DNA from: Strix aluco
Taxonomy: Eukaryota; Chordata; Aves; Strigiformes; Strigidae
Direction: 5' to 3'
Assembly: GCF_031877795.1 (NCBI RefSeq)
Contig: NC_133958.1
Location: 5,084,001 to 5,148,000 of the forward strand
DNA: 64,000 nucleotides
The translations under genes were made by a program, and so were the position numbers. Below the pieces are notes generated by a model. The model saw nothing but the letters and a program-made list of their open reading frames with translations, was not told the origin of the DNA and made no database searches. This document shows, piece by piece, positions 51,166 to 63,190 of this stretch (the stretch's first letter is position 1; the number at the start of each line of letters is the position of its first letter).

Positions 51166-54010
51166 GGCTGCCTGAGCTTTCTGCACGGGCAATGGTGGGC
51201 AAGGCCTCTGCCAGGGAGGATCTTCACCTGACAAAAGCCAGATCTCACACCCACTGAGCCCCGGGGATGTGCAGGCTGCCGGCTACAGCCTGGGGACTGC
51301 CAAGACCTGGGGGTTTCCCCCTCCCCGGGGCTGATCCAACAAGGAAGGTGAGGGATGAGAGAGGAGGAAGGAGCAAGAACAGGAATAAAGCACCAGGAGG
51401 GAGAAGAAAGCTTGGGAGGAGTCAGCGTGTGGGGCTGGTGCCTATAGAGAGGACAGGCAAGAGGGACAGATGCGTGGGGCAGGATGGGGCAGCCCTGGCT
51501 GCCTCCTGCCTCTCACCCTGGTGTCACGCCGGGCTCCACCTCGGCACGTAGCGGGTACGACCTGCCTTTGGTGCAGGCACATAAAATATACATTTGAGTG
51601 ATAATGGGGCGAGAAGCAACTGAGCGCAGTCTCGAAGAAATATTGGTGCATTAAAAGAGAGCAGAAGCTGCTGCAGCTGGTTAAGAGATGGCAGCGGTGG
51701 GGTCTTTTCCCTGTCAGCGGGGTCCCCAGCACCCCACTGCCCTCCAAAGGAGCATCCCAGGAGGTGTCAAGGATGCTCAGCGCGGGCAGAGGCTGAGGGG
51801 TCCGGGGCTCTGCTCCTCGCCCCATCGCCGAGCTGGGCTAAGCATGGAGGAAATTCATTGCATCAAATTTCCAGGGTGTGGGGCCACAAGATCCGCCCCC
51901 CCGAGCCCTGGGGGGAAAGAGAGGGCACAGGGTAGGACAAGCCACGGTGCAGGCAGAGCTAATGGCAGCTCCCGTTCCTGCTGACCCAGCTGGGGACTTT
52001 GATTCATGGCCCCGTCGATACCGTGTATTTATGCATAAGTAATAATGGAGACGAAGCAGAGCTGTCCTCTCTGCCAGCACACGGTGGGATTTATGGAGGG
52101 CAGCCGGCTTGCTTGACCCTTCGGGCTCTCCCCCACGTCCCGCAGGGCTCAGCACTAACCTCTCCCCAGCCCCGGCACACGGCTGGGCCCGGGAAGGTGC
52201 CACCCAGGGCACGTCCCCATCCCCAGCATCGTGGGGACATGGAGCAGCCCGGCAGTGCCAGCTTTATCTTTGCTGAACAGCAGCAGATCTGCTCAGGAGA
52301 GAGCCGGGGTGGTGTTAAGCTGCGTCTGTGCAACAGCCTCGAGAGTAATTGAGTTTAAAAGTCAATCACTGAGTTGCACAGATCCACTTTTCCACGAGTT
52401 CCGTGCTCGCGAGCACCCCAGACTCCCTTCTGCTTTGAATTAGCCCGGCTTTCATGGCCCTGCTGTGAATATAATCTGTTTTCTCAGCTGTTCACTCAGA
52501 CCACATCTTCATCCCATCCCCCAGACACACACCAGGCTGCAGACCCCAGTCCCATGTGTAGGATCCTGCCCTGCTCTGGCTGGTACCAGCACACGGAGCC
52601 GCTGCCCCTTCGCTCCTCTCCCTCGCGCTGAGGGAAAACATGAAACACCACGACTGAGGCTTTGAATAACCCATGGGGAGAGCCCCTCTTGCTCCACGGG
52701 GGAGAAAGCGACCCCAGGAAAGGGAGCTGAGTTACTGGGTCATGAAACGCTGATCCCATTTATGCCAGGACTCTTCTGCACCCTCCAGCCCTGCCGAGAT
52801 GCTGCCTCCTGCCCCGATACCCTCATCCTCGGGCTCCGCGCTGTCAGGGAGCAGACATTTGCCATCCCGGCTCTGAATCGCTGCACAGCAAAGCCAACAC
52901 CCCCCTTTCCCCCTTTCAGACCCATTACCGAGGACCTGATTGCCTTTCCCCACCGCGGTAAGTGCAGTGCTCCCCCTGCTCCCCTTCTATACGCTGTAAC
53001 CTATGGCACGTTATTGCAGCCATCAGCTCTTTACCATCCCCTAAAGCCCCGTTAGTCGACAGCTCTGGCCCCTCCGCCTGCACTTCATGACCTTTTCTCC
53101 TCTGGGCTAACTGCTCCCCCAGTTCACCCTCATCAGCAAGTTTCAGGGTTGCTGCACTCTCTGCCTCTTGGGTTATTGATCCCTAATTCCACCCCCCATG
53201 GGGAACCTGCTCTCTTCCTGCTTCAGTTTTTTTCCCCCAGCTGCTCTGCAGCCCCCGCCGTGCCCCAGCAATCCCCCACTGCTCCCCGTTTCTGCTCCAT
53301 CCCACCCAGGAGCGTGCGCTGCACCAGGGGGCAGGCCTGGAACAACTGGGCTTTGAGAGCAAACTGAACAGCAAAGGGCAAAACACAGAGCTGCTGAGGA
53401 GGGACACCTTACAAACAAGCACTTGTGAGCAGGTAGCAAGCAGCATTTTACCTGTCCAGCACAACGCTGTGAGCTTCTGCTTCAGCTCAGTCCTGAGAGG
53501 AGAGCGAGAAGTGATTTTTCCCTTGCAAAAAAAAAAAAAAGGAAAGAATAAATACAACCCACCTTGCAAAGCCCAAAGCCAGCCCTTTCCCCTCCTGCCA
53601 AGCTTTTACTGCCTCCCCAGCTCATCGGTCCCAGCTGGGGGGCTGCTCTTTTCCCAGAGCTGGGATTTGGCCTCTGTTATCGAGCTCACCCAGCCCTAAA
53701 GCGGCTCTGAGCTGATGAACCTACAGCAGAGATACCTACTCGTGACTCCAGGTTTTCGTAGTCATCCTCTCCTAAGTGCGAGGAGTTCTAGGACAGGAGA
53801 AAGACTCTGCTGACCAAAAAGGCATCGCCAGCCTTTCTGAGGCTTGCGAGCTGTGAAGGCTGCTCACGGTGAGTAACTAGGAAAAATAGGATCCTTAAGG
53901 GCTTTTTCCCACCCGAGCCTTCACGGCCGCACCTCTGCCTGTCTCCACCCGGTACCCGGGTGCCTCGCAGCCGTCGGGATCCGCAGCATCCCCGGCCCTT
54001 TGCTTTTGTA

Positions 54011-54027
54011 GTTTGTTTGTTTGTTTG
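54011..54027. repeat. (GTTT)n microsatellite
   Basis: Four GTTT units (GTTTGTTTGTTTGTTTG). No association with a recognisable SINE tail. Confidence 0.7.
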
Positions 54028-54474
54028 CGCTTGCCTGTCAGCTCCCCCTCCACCGGCATCCCAGATGAGAGCAGATTGCATGCTAATAAATTCTGGATTG
54101 GCAGCCGCGCTCGGAGACGGGAAGAAGCTGCTTGAATTACAAAGGGAGCTTCTCTTCTGCACCGGGATTTGCTTCTCAGCCCAAGTTTCCTCTCTTGGGG
54201 CAGGGATGCTGAGCCCCGGGGCCGCTGCGGCCAGCGGCAGGCAGGGGATGGGCAGCAAAGGCAGGAGGTGGGACGCAGGGAGAGGGATGAAAGGGAGTCA
54301 GGGGATGGGACCTGGATCATTTTAACAGCGTTCACACCACGAACGGCCTGGCTGTGCCCTGTATGTGCCCATATGTTGGCACAGACGGAGCCAACCCAAC
54401 CCAGGTCACTCAGAGATGCTTCCCCAGGCCCCCACCAGCACCCGGGATCCAACAGCAAAGATTAGGGCTGTTTC

Positions 54475-54745
54475 TTTTTCTTCCGCGAGGAGTGTAATCC
54501 CCCCTTTGAAAGGCGCATCCTCCGCTTGATGCTTCCTGACATTAATATTATCATCTCCAACCAGCCGCAGAGCCCAGCTGTCGCCTGCGATTAGGGCACT
54601 GACACAGATCGGTGCAAGATTTCACAAGCGTCTCATTACCGCTGACTCCGGTTCTGCACGGCTTATATAACTCATCTTGCATAAACCTGTCACCGGCGGG
54701 AGCTGCTCCGCCGCTCAGCCCTGGTGCATGCTGATGAGGGGCGGC
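54475..54745. promoter_or_regulatory. Strong candidate conserved noncoding element
   Basis: It contains GTGTAATCCCCC (PITX/OTX-like TAATCC), CCTTTGAAAGG (TCF/LEF-like), GACATTAATATTATC, GCGATTAGGG and GCTTATATAACTC (TATA-like), then GGTGCATGCTGATGAGG. The 270-bp block has no repeat signature and no coding frame, and its word content is typical of developmental enhancers. Confidence 0.35.
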
Positions 54746-56429
54746 CGAGGGGGGACAAACATCGCCGGGCCCCCCCCCCCATCTTCTCATCCCCGCACTG
54801 CCGAACAGCCCTCCCGCCTCAGGTCCTTCCAAGGAGGTTTTTCTTCCTCTGGAGCAGCCTGTTCCTGCACCGGGCATCAGGCACTGGGATGGCAGACTGG
54901 TTACGCTGGCAGGGGAGCATCTTCCAGGGGCATGTCGCAGGTCTGGGAGGGGGGTGAAAAGCCCCTGGAGCCCCCCCAGCATCTTGGGTTTGCTGGAGAG
55001 ACGTGGCTGGAGGAGCTCCCGCAGCGAAACACAACCTGCTCCAAAACCAGCCCCCCGCGGGGACGAGGCACGCTGAGCCGCACGCTGATGCTCTCGCCCG
55101 TCCTAATTGCACAGGCAGGGGAAATCTTAAAAGGCAGAATGTAATTATCGTGGCTGGAGCCAGGCCAGGGCTTTGCAGCGAGCGCGGGGACCATTTCAGA
55201 AAGCGCCGTGGGTTCGTTAATGGCCTCAGACGGGCAGGGGCTCGTTGCTCGCTGGTGGTGGGGTGGGTTTTTTTGAGCGGGGCTGGTTGGAGAGCTGCTG
55301 CCTCCAGCAGCACGGTGGCTCCCGAGCTCTGCCGCAACGGCTTCGGCTTGGCTCGCCCCGCACCGCTGGCCTCGCACCCCGTGCTGGGGAGCGGGATGGG
55401 TCCCGATGTAAAGTTCCTTCCCCACCCCTCTGCTGGAAAGGGAGGGTTTCCCCCAGCTCTCTTCATCCCTGCTCATCCTCGCTTTGCAGAGGCAGCGTCC
55501 TGGGGGCTGTGGCGCAGGCACAGAGCCTCTGAGAGCAGGATCGAGTGCTGTCACACAGAGCAGGGCCTGTCCCCGTGCTTGCACGTGGGATTTAAGCTGA
55601 ATGCAGCAACAGAAGCCCAATTGCAGGGGCCTTTCCACCGTGCGAAGACACCAGGGTGACAATCCATCCCTGCAAGGCTGCTGGCACCCTCCCACTTCCC
55701 CTGGTGCAAAGTCAAAAGCCACTTCCGTGTCCCCGTGCACCCCATCACCCTGGTGTGGGGGTCCCAGTCCCCAGCAGGACCTCCCCCCCAGCAGGGGACT
55801 GGGAGGGTGAGGGCTGTGCTGGGTGACCCGACACCATCCATGGGGCTCGAGGGGTCCCATTCCTACATGATGGGTGCAGAACTGCTCCCCCCCGCACGGC
55901 TCCAGCCCTTCCCCGGGCAGGAGCAGAGCTCGCAATGTGACCCTGGTCCCCCAAGGGCTCATCAGCGATGCCAGCAGAAGCAGCATCGCCTCCCTGCAAT
56001 TAATCAGAGGAGCTATTTGTAAATGAAGACAACCGCTGCTCATCAGCTGGAAAGCGCCTCTGCCGCTCCTCTTGCCAGGCGGTCGCTGGTGAGCCGAGAA
56101 CGGCAGACAATTAAAATGAGGTGTCTTGGATTTCTCTCACCGCTGGGTCTTTTCTCTCCTGTTTTCAAACACCTCGAGTTTAAACCTTCCCCCTGAGTTC
56201 CCAGCCCACATGCTGGGGGGTGTTTCGCCGGCGGCTCCATCTCGGGGGATGCTGAACCCGTACGGTTCCCGCAGAGGAGCCATTCGGGTCGTGCAAAAGC
56301 CTTCGCTGGGGCTCGGGCCTCGTTATTCCGCCCGTAATCCCTCCCCGCGTCACCGGTGCGTGTGTAGCTTTGTGTTTGCTGTATCCGTTACCGGCAACAT
56401 TTGGGATCAGGCGCCCAGCGAACAAAAGA

Positions 56430-56610
56430 GCTTCACGAAATCTGAGCTCACCTAGTTGCTATGTAATTATTTCCACGCTACCTAAGCGATAGGTGAGGAA
56501 TTCATTCCCTCGCCAATACATTTATTGTTCCCAGACACCTTGGTGCCAAAGATGCCAGAGCACGGTTGTAACGGACAGAACGGCCTAATTAAGAATAAAT
56601 CATTAATGAT
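56430..56610. promoter_or_regulatory. AT-rich island, candidate regulatory element
   Basis: TATGTAATTATTTCC, ATTTATTGTTCCC, GGCCTAATTAAG and AATCATTAATGATG lie in about 180 bp. The last word is a near-palindrome with two ATTA cores. Confidence 0.3.
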
Positions 56611-56859
56611 GAGCCCTGCCTTGCTGGTGAGGGGAGGGGTAAGCTCCAGGTTGGCTCCTCCAAACACTCCCCTTGCCTTGCTCCGCGCCGGTAGCCCTGG
56701 GGAGGGACTCGGCGCTGGTTTAGCTGCACATAAAGTCCGACACACGCTGGTCCTGCCCCCCCAGATTCCTGCTTGTCCTTCCTCTGTGCCCCTCTTCCCC
56801 CTCCTGCTCCTCTCGCCCCGACACAGGGAGCAGCGTCACTATTAGAGCACCGATCGTGC

Positions 56860-57030
56860 AACATCTATTCAGAACACGTGGCCTTGGCCTTATCATTAAA
56901 TGCAAATGCTGGGGAGTAATTGCTGGCGGTAGCAGCAAGGAGAGAAAAATGACAGCGAGCCCAGGAGCAGCTATTAGATGGGAAAGCAGAAAGTGTAAAC
57001 AAAATATGGACCATTAGCCGGTAGTAACAG
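56860..57030. promoter_or_regulatory. Candidate regulatory island
   Basis: GCCTTATCATTAAATGCAAATG includes an octamer-like ATGCAAAT (POU). It is followed by GAGTAATTGC, GCTATTAGATGG and CATTAGCCGG. The POU octamer plus TAAT cores suggests a neural or neural-crest enhancer, by analogy only. Confidence 0.3.
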
Positions 57031-57689
57031 TGGCTGTTTTTCCCCTCCTAATGCCTGGCATCGTTGGTGGCTGGTTGGGCTTTCTCTTGAGTTGCTTGGG
57101 AAGAGGATGGCGGAGAAGAGGGGCTGCACTGAATCGCCGTGCCACCCGCACCCGCTGTGCCCCCGGAGGGGCCGGAGGTGGCCGTAGGCACCCTGTGCCG
57201 CTCAGGGTGGCAGCGACCTGCTCTGTTTCAGAAGCAAAACCCCTTTTTCCTTGCGCCCCGGACCTGCCGGTGGGCAGAGATGGAGGCGAGGTGGGAGCCT
57301 CCAGCCTCCTCCCTGGCTTAGCCCCGCTAATCTCTGCTTGTCAGCGCCGCCGAGGCTCTGTCAGCTGCCGGCGAGCGGGGCTGAAATCTGCCTGCTAAAT
57401 CCGACAGGATAATTAAAATCAGGTAAGGAGATGGCTATCAGCTCATTTTTGTGATGCCCTTCCCTCTCCCCACCTCCCAGTTCATTTGCTGTCCCTCCCT
57501 GGCAGTCCCTGTCTCCTCCTCCTCCTCTGAGGAAGCAGACGGGCTCACCGAGGATGCTACAGGTCTTGGGGGTCTCCCTGTGCCCCCCATCCCCTCCTCG
57601 TGCGGCGCAGGGACCCTTCTGGCCATCTCCGAGGCTCCTCTCCAGCCCTGCCAGGCTGTAGGAGCAAATCCTCCAGGGGAAGAGCAACA

Positions 57690-57910
57690 TTGCAATCAAT
57701 TAGAGACATAAAAAAAGATAATTTTATCAATGGTGAGATCCGAGGCAGGGAGGTGGGATTTTTCTGTTCTGGGTAATGGGAGCATCATGTCTCCAATTAA
57801 AGTTTGGAGGATTCATCTCGGAGCCGGGGCCCGTCAGAAGCCGACATTTATTAGGCTGTCAAAGTCAATCTCTTTCACGAGCTGCTTCCCCAAGCACATC
57901 GGATTATGTA
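57690..57910. promoter_or_regulatory. Candidate regulatory island
   Basis: GCAATCAATTAGAGAC, GATAATTTTATC, CCAATTAAAG and CATTTATTAGGC are grouped together between CpG-rich blocks. Confidence 0.25.
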
Positions 57911-59329
57911 TCATTTATGCCTTTTCTATTGGGACACCCAGTTTTGGGTGGGTTTTTTGGTTTAACGTCTTGTCTTTTTTCCCCTAACAGGAAAGAAACC
58001 CAGTGGCACAAACCGATCCCATTTCATGAAAGCTCTTTCTGATTAATTCTCGTTATTGCCAAGCGTGGGAACCTGGAGCAAAGATTTGGGTTTCCTCACA
58101 CTTGGTGCAGACACAAGCAGCAAAGACACCGGGGTCTTTCCCGGGTAACTGGAGAGCCAGCTGGGAGGCTCTGGGCTGTGCTGGGAATGGGGGACAGCCC
58201 TGAAAACGGGGCTCCGGAGGGATGCTGCCGCGCACCGCACCTTGCTGGAGAGGGATTTTGGCGTTGCCGGCTCGGGATGCAGGCAGAGGTGTGGGCTCCC
58301 TCCTGGGCGACCTGCCAGCCTCTCGCTCGCCTTCCGGATGCTCCAGAGATACAAAGAAGTGGGGACCGGCGGGTGCTGTCAGTTTAATTGATCATGGCAA
58401 GAGCTGGCACCGGCGCAGTGCCTCGTTACCCGCCGTGTGTGCAGCGGGCGGGTGACAGGAGACTTTGTTGTACGCACGGCTCCAGCCACGACTATTTTTA
58501 CTCCCCTCCCGATTCCAGCGGTAGAGGGGCATTTTTTCTTGATCTCCTTCAACGCAGGAAAGATGGGGGAGAAAAAAGTCTCTTTTGTGCCTGCCTGCCA
58601 GTCGTGCATCCCGGGGGGGGCAGCTCTGCTCCCCAGCCAGCGCCAGCAGTGTCGGCCTCCCCGGGGAGAGGCAGCCGGATTGACAGCTCCGTCTTCTTTC
58701 ATTGCTCGACACTGGGAGAAGAACTATTTTTATCATCTCCTTTCACTGCTCCCAGCTTCCCTACCTGTGCGAAGGGATGGGAGGGGTTTTAAACAGAGCT
58801 TTTATCCCGATCCTGGGGTGTCTTTTGTATCCTTTTGCCCCATTTTTCCCCCCGGCCTGGCTGCGTTCCCCAGCGCGTGTGCCCGGGGGGGCTGTGGCCG
58901 TTGTGCCTGGGGATGTCTCGGGGCTTTGCAGCTCTCGGCGTGCGCCATCCCGTATCGATCCCTCCTGCCCCTGTCTGAGTCTCTCTGTCCTGGTGATTTA
59001 TCAGGCTGGTTTGGAGATGGGAACGTGGTGTCTCTCGCTGAGCCTGACCCTTTTTAGCATCCCTGGGGAGGCTGCGTAGAGGGAGAGTGGCATGTGGGTC
59101 CACGGTGGCTGCATGCACGGGGGGGCATATCCTCTCCCAGCAGCAAAATCACCTGCACCCCAAAGCATCTCCCAGAGCTGGGTGGAGGCTCCCCCCTTGC
59201 CTGGGTGCCGGGGAGGAGGGGGGTCCAGGGCTGAGCCCCCCAGGGAACCAGGAGCACCCAGCCCTCGCCTGCTGCTGCAGCTGAGCCTGGTCAGACACCC
59301 TGTTACTGGAATTCAGCCTCCTCGGAGCT

Positions 59330-59500
59330 GCCTGGACAGGGTTATTACAGGATATTATACAGACCATTTGCATGGCCACCTTCAGGTCATTTCGATCACT
59401 TTAAGCTACTTATCAGCCCATTTTCCTCCCCATAATATTTGCCTAATTCGATTACTCTGCAGCCTCAGCATGCTGCAGTGAAATAATCAGGAGATATTAC
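59330..59500. promoter_or_regulatory. Candidate regulatory island
   Basis: GGGTTATTACAGGATATTATAC, CATAATATTTGCCTAATTCG, CGATTACTC and GAAATAATCAGGAG are present. No coding frame or repeat is seen. Confidence 0.3.
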
Positions 59501-60559
59501 CCAGAGCAAGTCAACTGGATCCACGTTTCCAGCTGCTTCTCTCCCCAGCCAGCTTGCCCACAGGGCTCTGCGCCTGCCCTTGCTTGGGGACACTGGGGAC
59601 AGCCCCGGGATCTGTCCCCACCGCCACTGTGCTCAGTGAGAAGGGCAAGGAGTCTCTTTGGGCAAACACTAGACCCTGCCTGTCCCCCGTCTGTCTGTCC
59701 CATCACAGCCCTCTGTCCTTCACCCACCTCACTGCAAACTGAGCCGTTCCCAGAACGCTGAGACGCTGGATGAAGTGGAGGCTGGGTTGGCATTTGGTGT
59801 GTCCTGGATGCTGGCAGGGGCTGGCAGGGCAGCACCAGCCTGGCCCTGGCTCTGCACAGGGGAAAAAGAGCTTTTTGGCTGCCAGCCTTGGCTCTTCGTG
59901 GCTACGCGGGTGCTCGTCTCTGTCTTTGCAGCTCTCCAGAAACAGAGCCCGGAAACGCAGCAGCCTGGGAAGAGAACCTCGCTGCTCCCAGCCCATCAGC
60001 GCAGCCTTTCCCGGAGTACATTACCTACCCGCTAAGCACCAGAGCTCCTTTGTGGAACAACCTGTTTGCAGAGGATCAGCAGGATTTGCCCAGGCACCCA
60101 CCTCCTCAGAGCTGCAGAGCCACCCTCCAAAAAGGTGCCAGCCCGTGCCCGAGGTGCAGGCTCCCACAGCTCGCTCCAGAGGATGCTGGGGCTTCAATTT
60201 CAGGCCAAACAGGAGGGTTTGGGCACCAAAGTCCTGGAGCTGAGCAGGAGCTGGGCTGCAGGGAGGGGAGGTGACCCTGCTGCAAAGAGGGTTGCTCCCA
60301 ACCGGCCTATTGCAACGGTTTTTGGGGTAGGCAGGAGGGTCAGACACCCATGTGAGGAGGACCAAGGGCGAACCAAGGGGACAGCAGAAGAGGCTGAAGC
60401 ACAGAGAGGATGGGAGAGGGGAGCTGCTGGTCCTCCCCAGCTGAAGCCCCTTGGCACCGCTTGGAGCCAAAGGAGACAAATCTGCTTCAGGCTTGTTTCA
60501 GCCACGGCAGCTCCGGTGGGAGCCCTGGCAGGCCAGTCAATGCCAGGCTGCTAACGAGA

Positions 60560-60720
60560 GGCCCTGAGTTAATTGGCAGGAGCGGCTGCCTAAATGAAGA
60601 TTCAGTATGCGCAGGAGGAGCTGGGGAACGGCCTGGTTTTGGAGCTGGGCACATCCAATTTGTGCCTGCAGCAGCCTTGGGAAGCTCAATTAAGCCATCC
60701 CTGGCTTTTCTAATCAAACC
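60560..60720. promoter_or_regulatory. Candidate regulatory island
   Basis: GAGTTAATTGGCAGG, CTCAATTAAGCC and TCTAATCAAACC are spread over 160 bp. It is weaker than the other islands. Confidence 0.2.
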
Positions 60721-61439
60721 CACCCTGGTGTCCCCACGGGGCTGGGGAGGGGGGTGCAGGCAGCGAGGGCAGCGGTGCTCCGGCAGCAGGATGGAGATGC
60801 CATCGCGGGAGGGCATCCCTGTGCCTCCCCGAGGAGCAGGGGCAGATCAGCGCTTGGATGAGCTGGTTTGATCCCGGCAAACTCCATGTCTGGCTCCTGA
60901 AATACCCAGCGCTGTGGCTCTGGAGACTCTCAGCCTCTCTCCCTGCTTTCAGCCCTCCTGCACGCTGCTCCTGCCCCTTCCCAAGGCAGAAAAGGATGCG
61001 GGAGCCTCTCCGAGGAGCCAGAGCCCAAAGCTTTCCTCCAGCACATGCATGGGGACACGTTTCTGCAGCCCTCCAGGGAGAGGTCGGGATGCGGAGCTGA
61101 GCCTGGGGATGCTCAGTCAGCTCCTGAGCCCATGCTGAGGGGTCTGCAAGTCCCAAGGAGCTGCTGTCGGGACCAAAGCTCTCTGCACCCAGAGATAAAG
61201 GCGTTTTGGGGGGCTCTGGGTGTGCAGCACCGTGCTCCCTCCCCACCGAGGGTTTAATGGGACTGACCCTCCCACTGACTTGGTCGTTGGGTGATGGAGG
61301 TGGGTTTGCTGCTCGGTGCCAGGTTCAGGCACGGGGCAGGAGGATTTGGTCCACTCGGAAACGTGGGTTGGTGCCTGGGGACCAGCCCAGCAAGGTGCTA
61401 AGCGTTGCTAAGCTGATTTGCCCCCACTAAAATCTTATA

Positions 61440-61454
61440 CCCCCCCCCCCCCCC
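61440..61454. repeat. Run of 15 C abutting GGGG
   Basis: A homopolymer of 15 C is followed directly by GGGG. Its length is likely unreliable in the assembly. Confidence 0.7.
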
Positions 61455-61790
61455 GGGGTGGGCTTGCTGGTTTGTGTGAGCCCATGAAACACAAACCCTG
61501 TTCACCAGGTCCTGGGAGCCGCAGCGGTTTGCTGCTGGGTGGCGGGTGGCCAACTCCCCTCGCTCTGCATCCCTGTGCAGCTGGGGCTCATGGCAGCCCG
61601 CGGGATTCCTCCTGTTTAGCTCAGGAGCGGGGTGAGCCCCCCCCGAGCCAGGTGTGCTGCAGGGCTTCCACTGAAGCAACCCAAAAAAAAAACCAAACCC
61701 CAGGCTAATCCTGTCCACTCAGCAGAGGTGGCCAAGCCCTCTGCACACAGGTGCTGGCGCTGCTGGACGTGCTTTTAATAAGCTCTGCTT

Positions 61791-62060
61791 TCACAGAATC
61801 CCAGAATCATCTCGGTTGGAAAAGCCCTTGAAGCTCCTCCAGTCCAACCATGAACCTCACACCGACCGTTCCCAACTCCACCAGATCCCTCAGCGCTGGG
61901 TCAACCCGACTCTTCAACCCCTCCAGGGATGGGGACTCCCCCCCTGCCCTGGGCAGCCCATTCCAACACCCAACAGCCCCTTCTGGACAGAAATCCTTCC
62001 TAAGAGCCAGTCTGACCCTGCCCTGGCGCAGCTTGAGGCCATTCCCTCTTGTCCTTGCAA
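61791..62060 (-). mobile_element. CR1 LINE fragment, 3' UTR, minus strand
   Basis: It begins TCACAGAATCCCAGAATCAT, the reverse complement of the CR1 3' terminus. It matches 49.37-49.63 kb in inverted orientation with only a handful of differences, and ends where the element-strand GAATGGCCTCAAG-type segment stops. It is heavily 5'-truncated. Confidence 0.92.
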
Positions 62061-63104
62061 CATCGAGTTTGCCTCTGCCCCCCCTCCCCAGTGCTCCCCA
62101 CGCCGAGCGCGAAGGCTCCGCTCTCCTCAGCGCATCTGCCGGGGCAGACAGCGATGCTCAGCCGGAGGTGGCTGCGTTTCCCTGCCTTCACATCTTATTA
62201 CTATTTTGTTATTATTATTTGGCTTATAAATAAAAAATGCATGCTTTCCTTTTGCAGAGAGGTAGGGGGGTTCCTGGAAAAGAGAGGTTTGTTGGTTTTT
62301 TTTATGGTGCTTGAAAAGGCTTTCCCAAGGGAAGGCTCGCTTTGAGCTTGCAGGATCTACTTCTCAGAGAGGGTTTGGATTATTTGGAGTATTATCATTG
62401 TTCTTTGCACCCTCTTATCCTCCTTGACGTTCCTCAGAGGAACCAAGGAGTAAATGACAGTGAAACGTGTACTTGGTCTGGTTTGCAAACGCTGCCTGCG
62501 TCGGTGCCTGCGCACAGGAGCTCTGGGGCGCAGAGGCATTGCTCTGCTTAAATAGGAAACATTTCTCCAGGGCCTTCTCCAAAAGGAATCCCCTTCCCAG
62601 CGCCTCTGTGACGGGATCTCGGATGGAGATGGGGGTGGGCGCCTCGGACTCTTCCCCAGGGGGGGATCCTGCAGCCAGAGCAACTCTGCGCTTGGGCCAA
62701 GCTCTCCCTTGCTGTGCTGGGTCTCCGCAGGGATTGCATGGGGATTATTTTCCCCTGCCACCATCCTTTAGAGGAACCCTGAGGGGCAGGAGAAGCAGCT
62801 CCCAGCAGCTGAGCGGCAGCACCAGGGATTTGTCCCACAGAGGAAGGACCAGCAATAGCCCCCGGTGCTCCCTGGGGCCAGCACACATCTCTCCTGCCGG
62901 CGTTTAGGAAGGGATCTCCTTCTTTAAATGCCACTCACACCCCCAAGATCTGGAGAGCCACAACCCAAGGTGTGGTGGCCCGGGCAGCATCCAGCACTAA
63001 GAGTATTTCAAGAAAAGAGAGCTCTGCTGCCTTGCCCCGGCAGCCCCCCAGCTCCCACCCGGAGCAGAGGTCCTCATTTCCCTCATCCCACTTTCCTGGC
63101 TTGC

Positions 63105-63190
63105 GGCGCTGCAAATGTTATTAATGCACATAAAAATATCCATAATTAAGCTCAGCTCCCAATGCCGAGGAAAATGAAAGCGGTAAATCC
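63105..63190. promoter_or_regulatory. AT-rich island near window end
   Basis: AATGTTATTAATGCAC, AAATATCCATAATTAAGC and GAAAATGAAAGC form a short AT-rich island of the same style as those to the left. Confidence 0.25.

Noticed and set aside
54901..56043. 380-codon minus-strand frame in the intergenic region
   Set aside because: Low-complexity, Gly/Pro/Ser/Cys-rich translation without any motif, with overlapping long frames on other strands. It is typical of GC-rich noncoding DNA.
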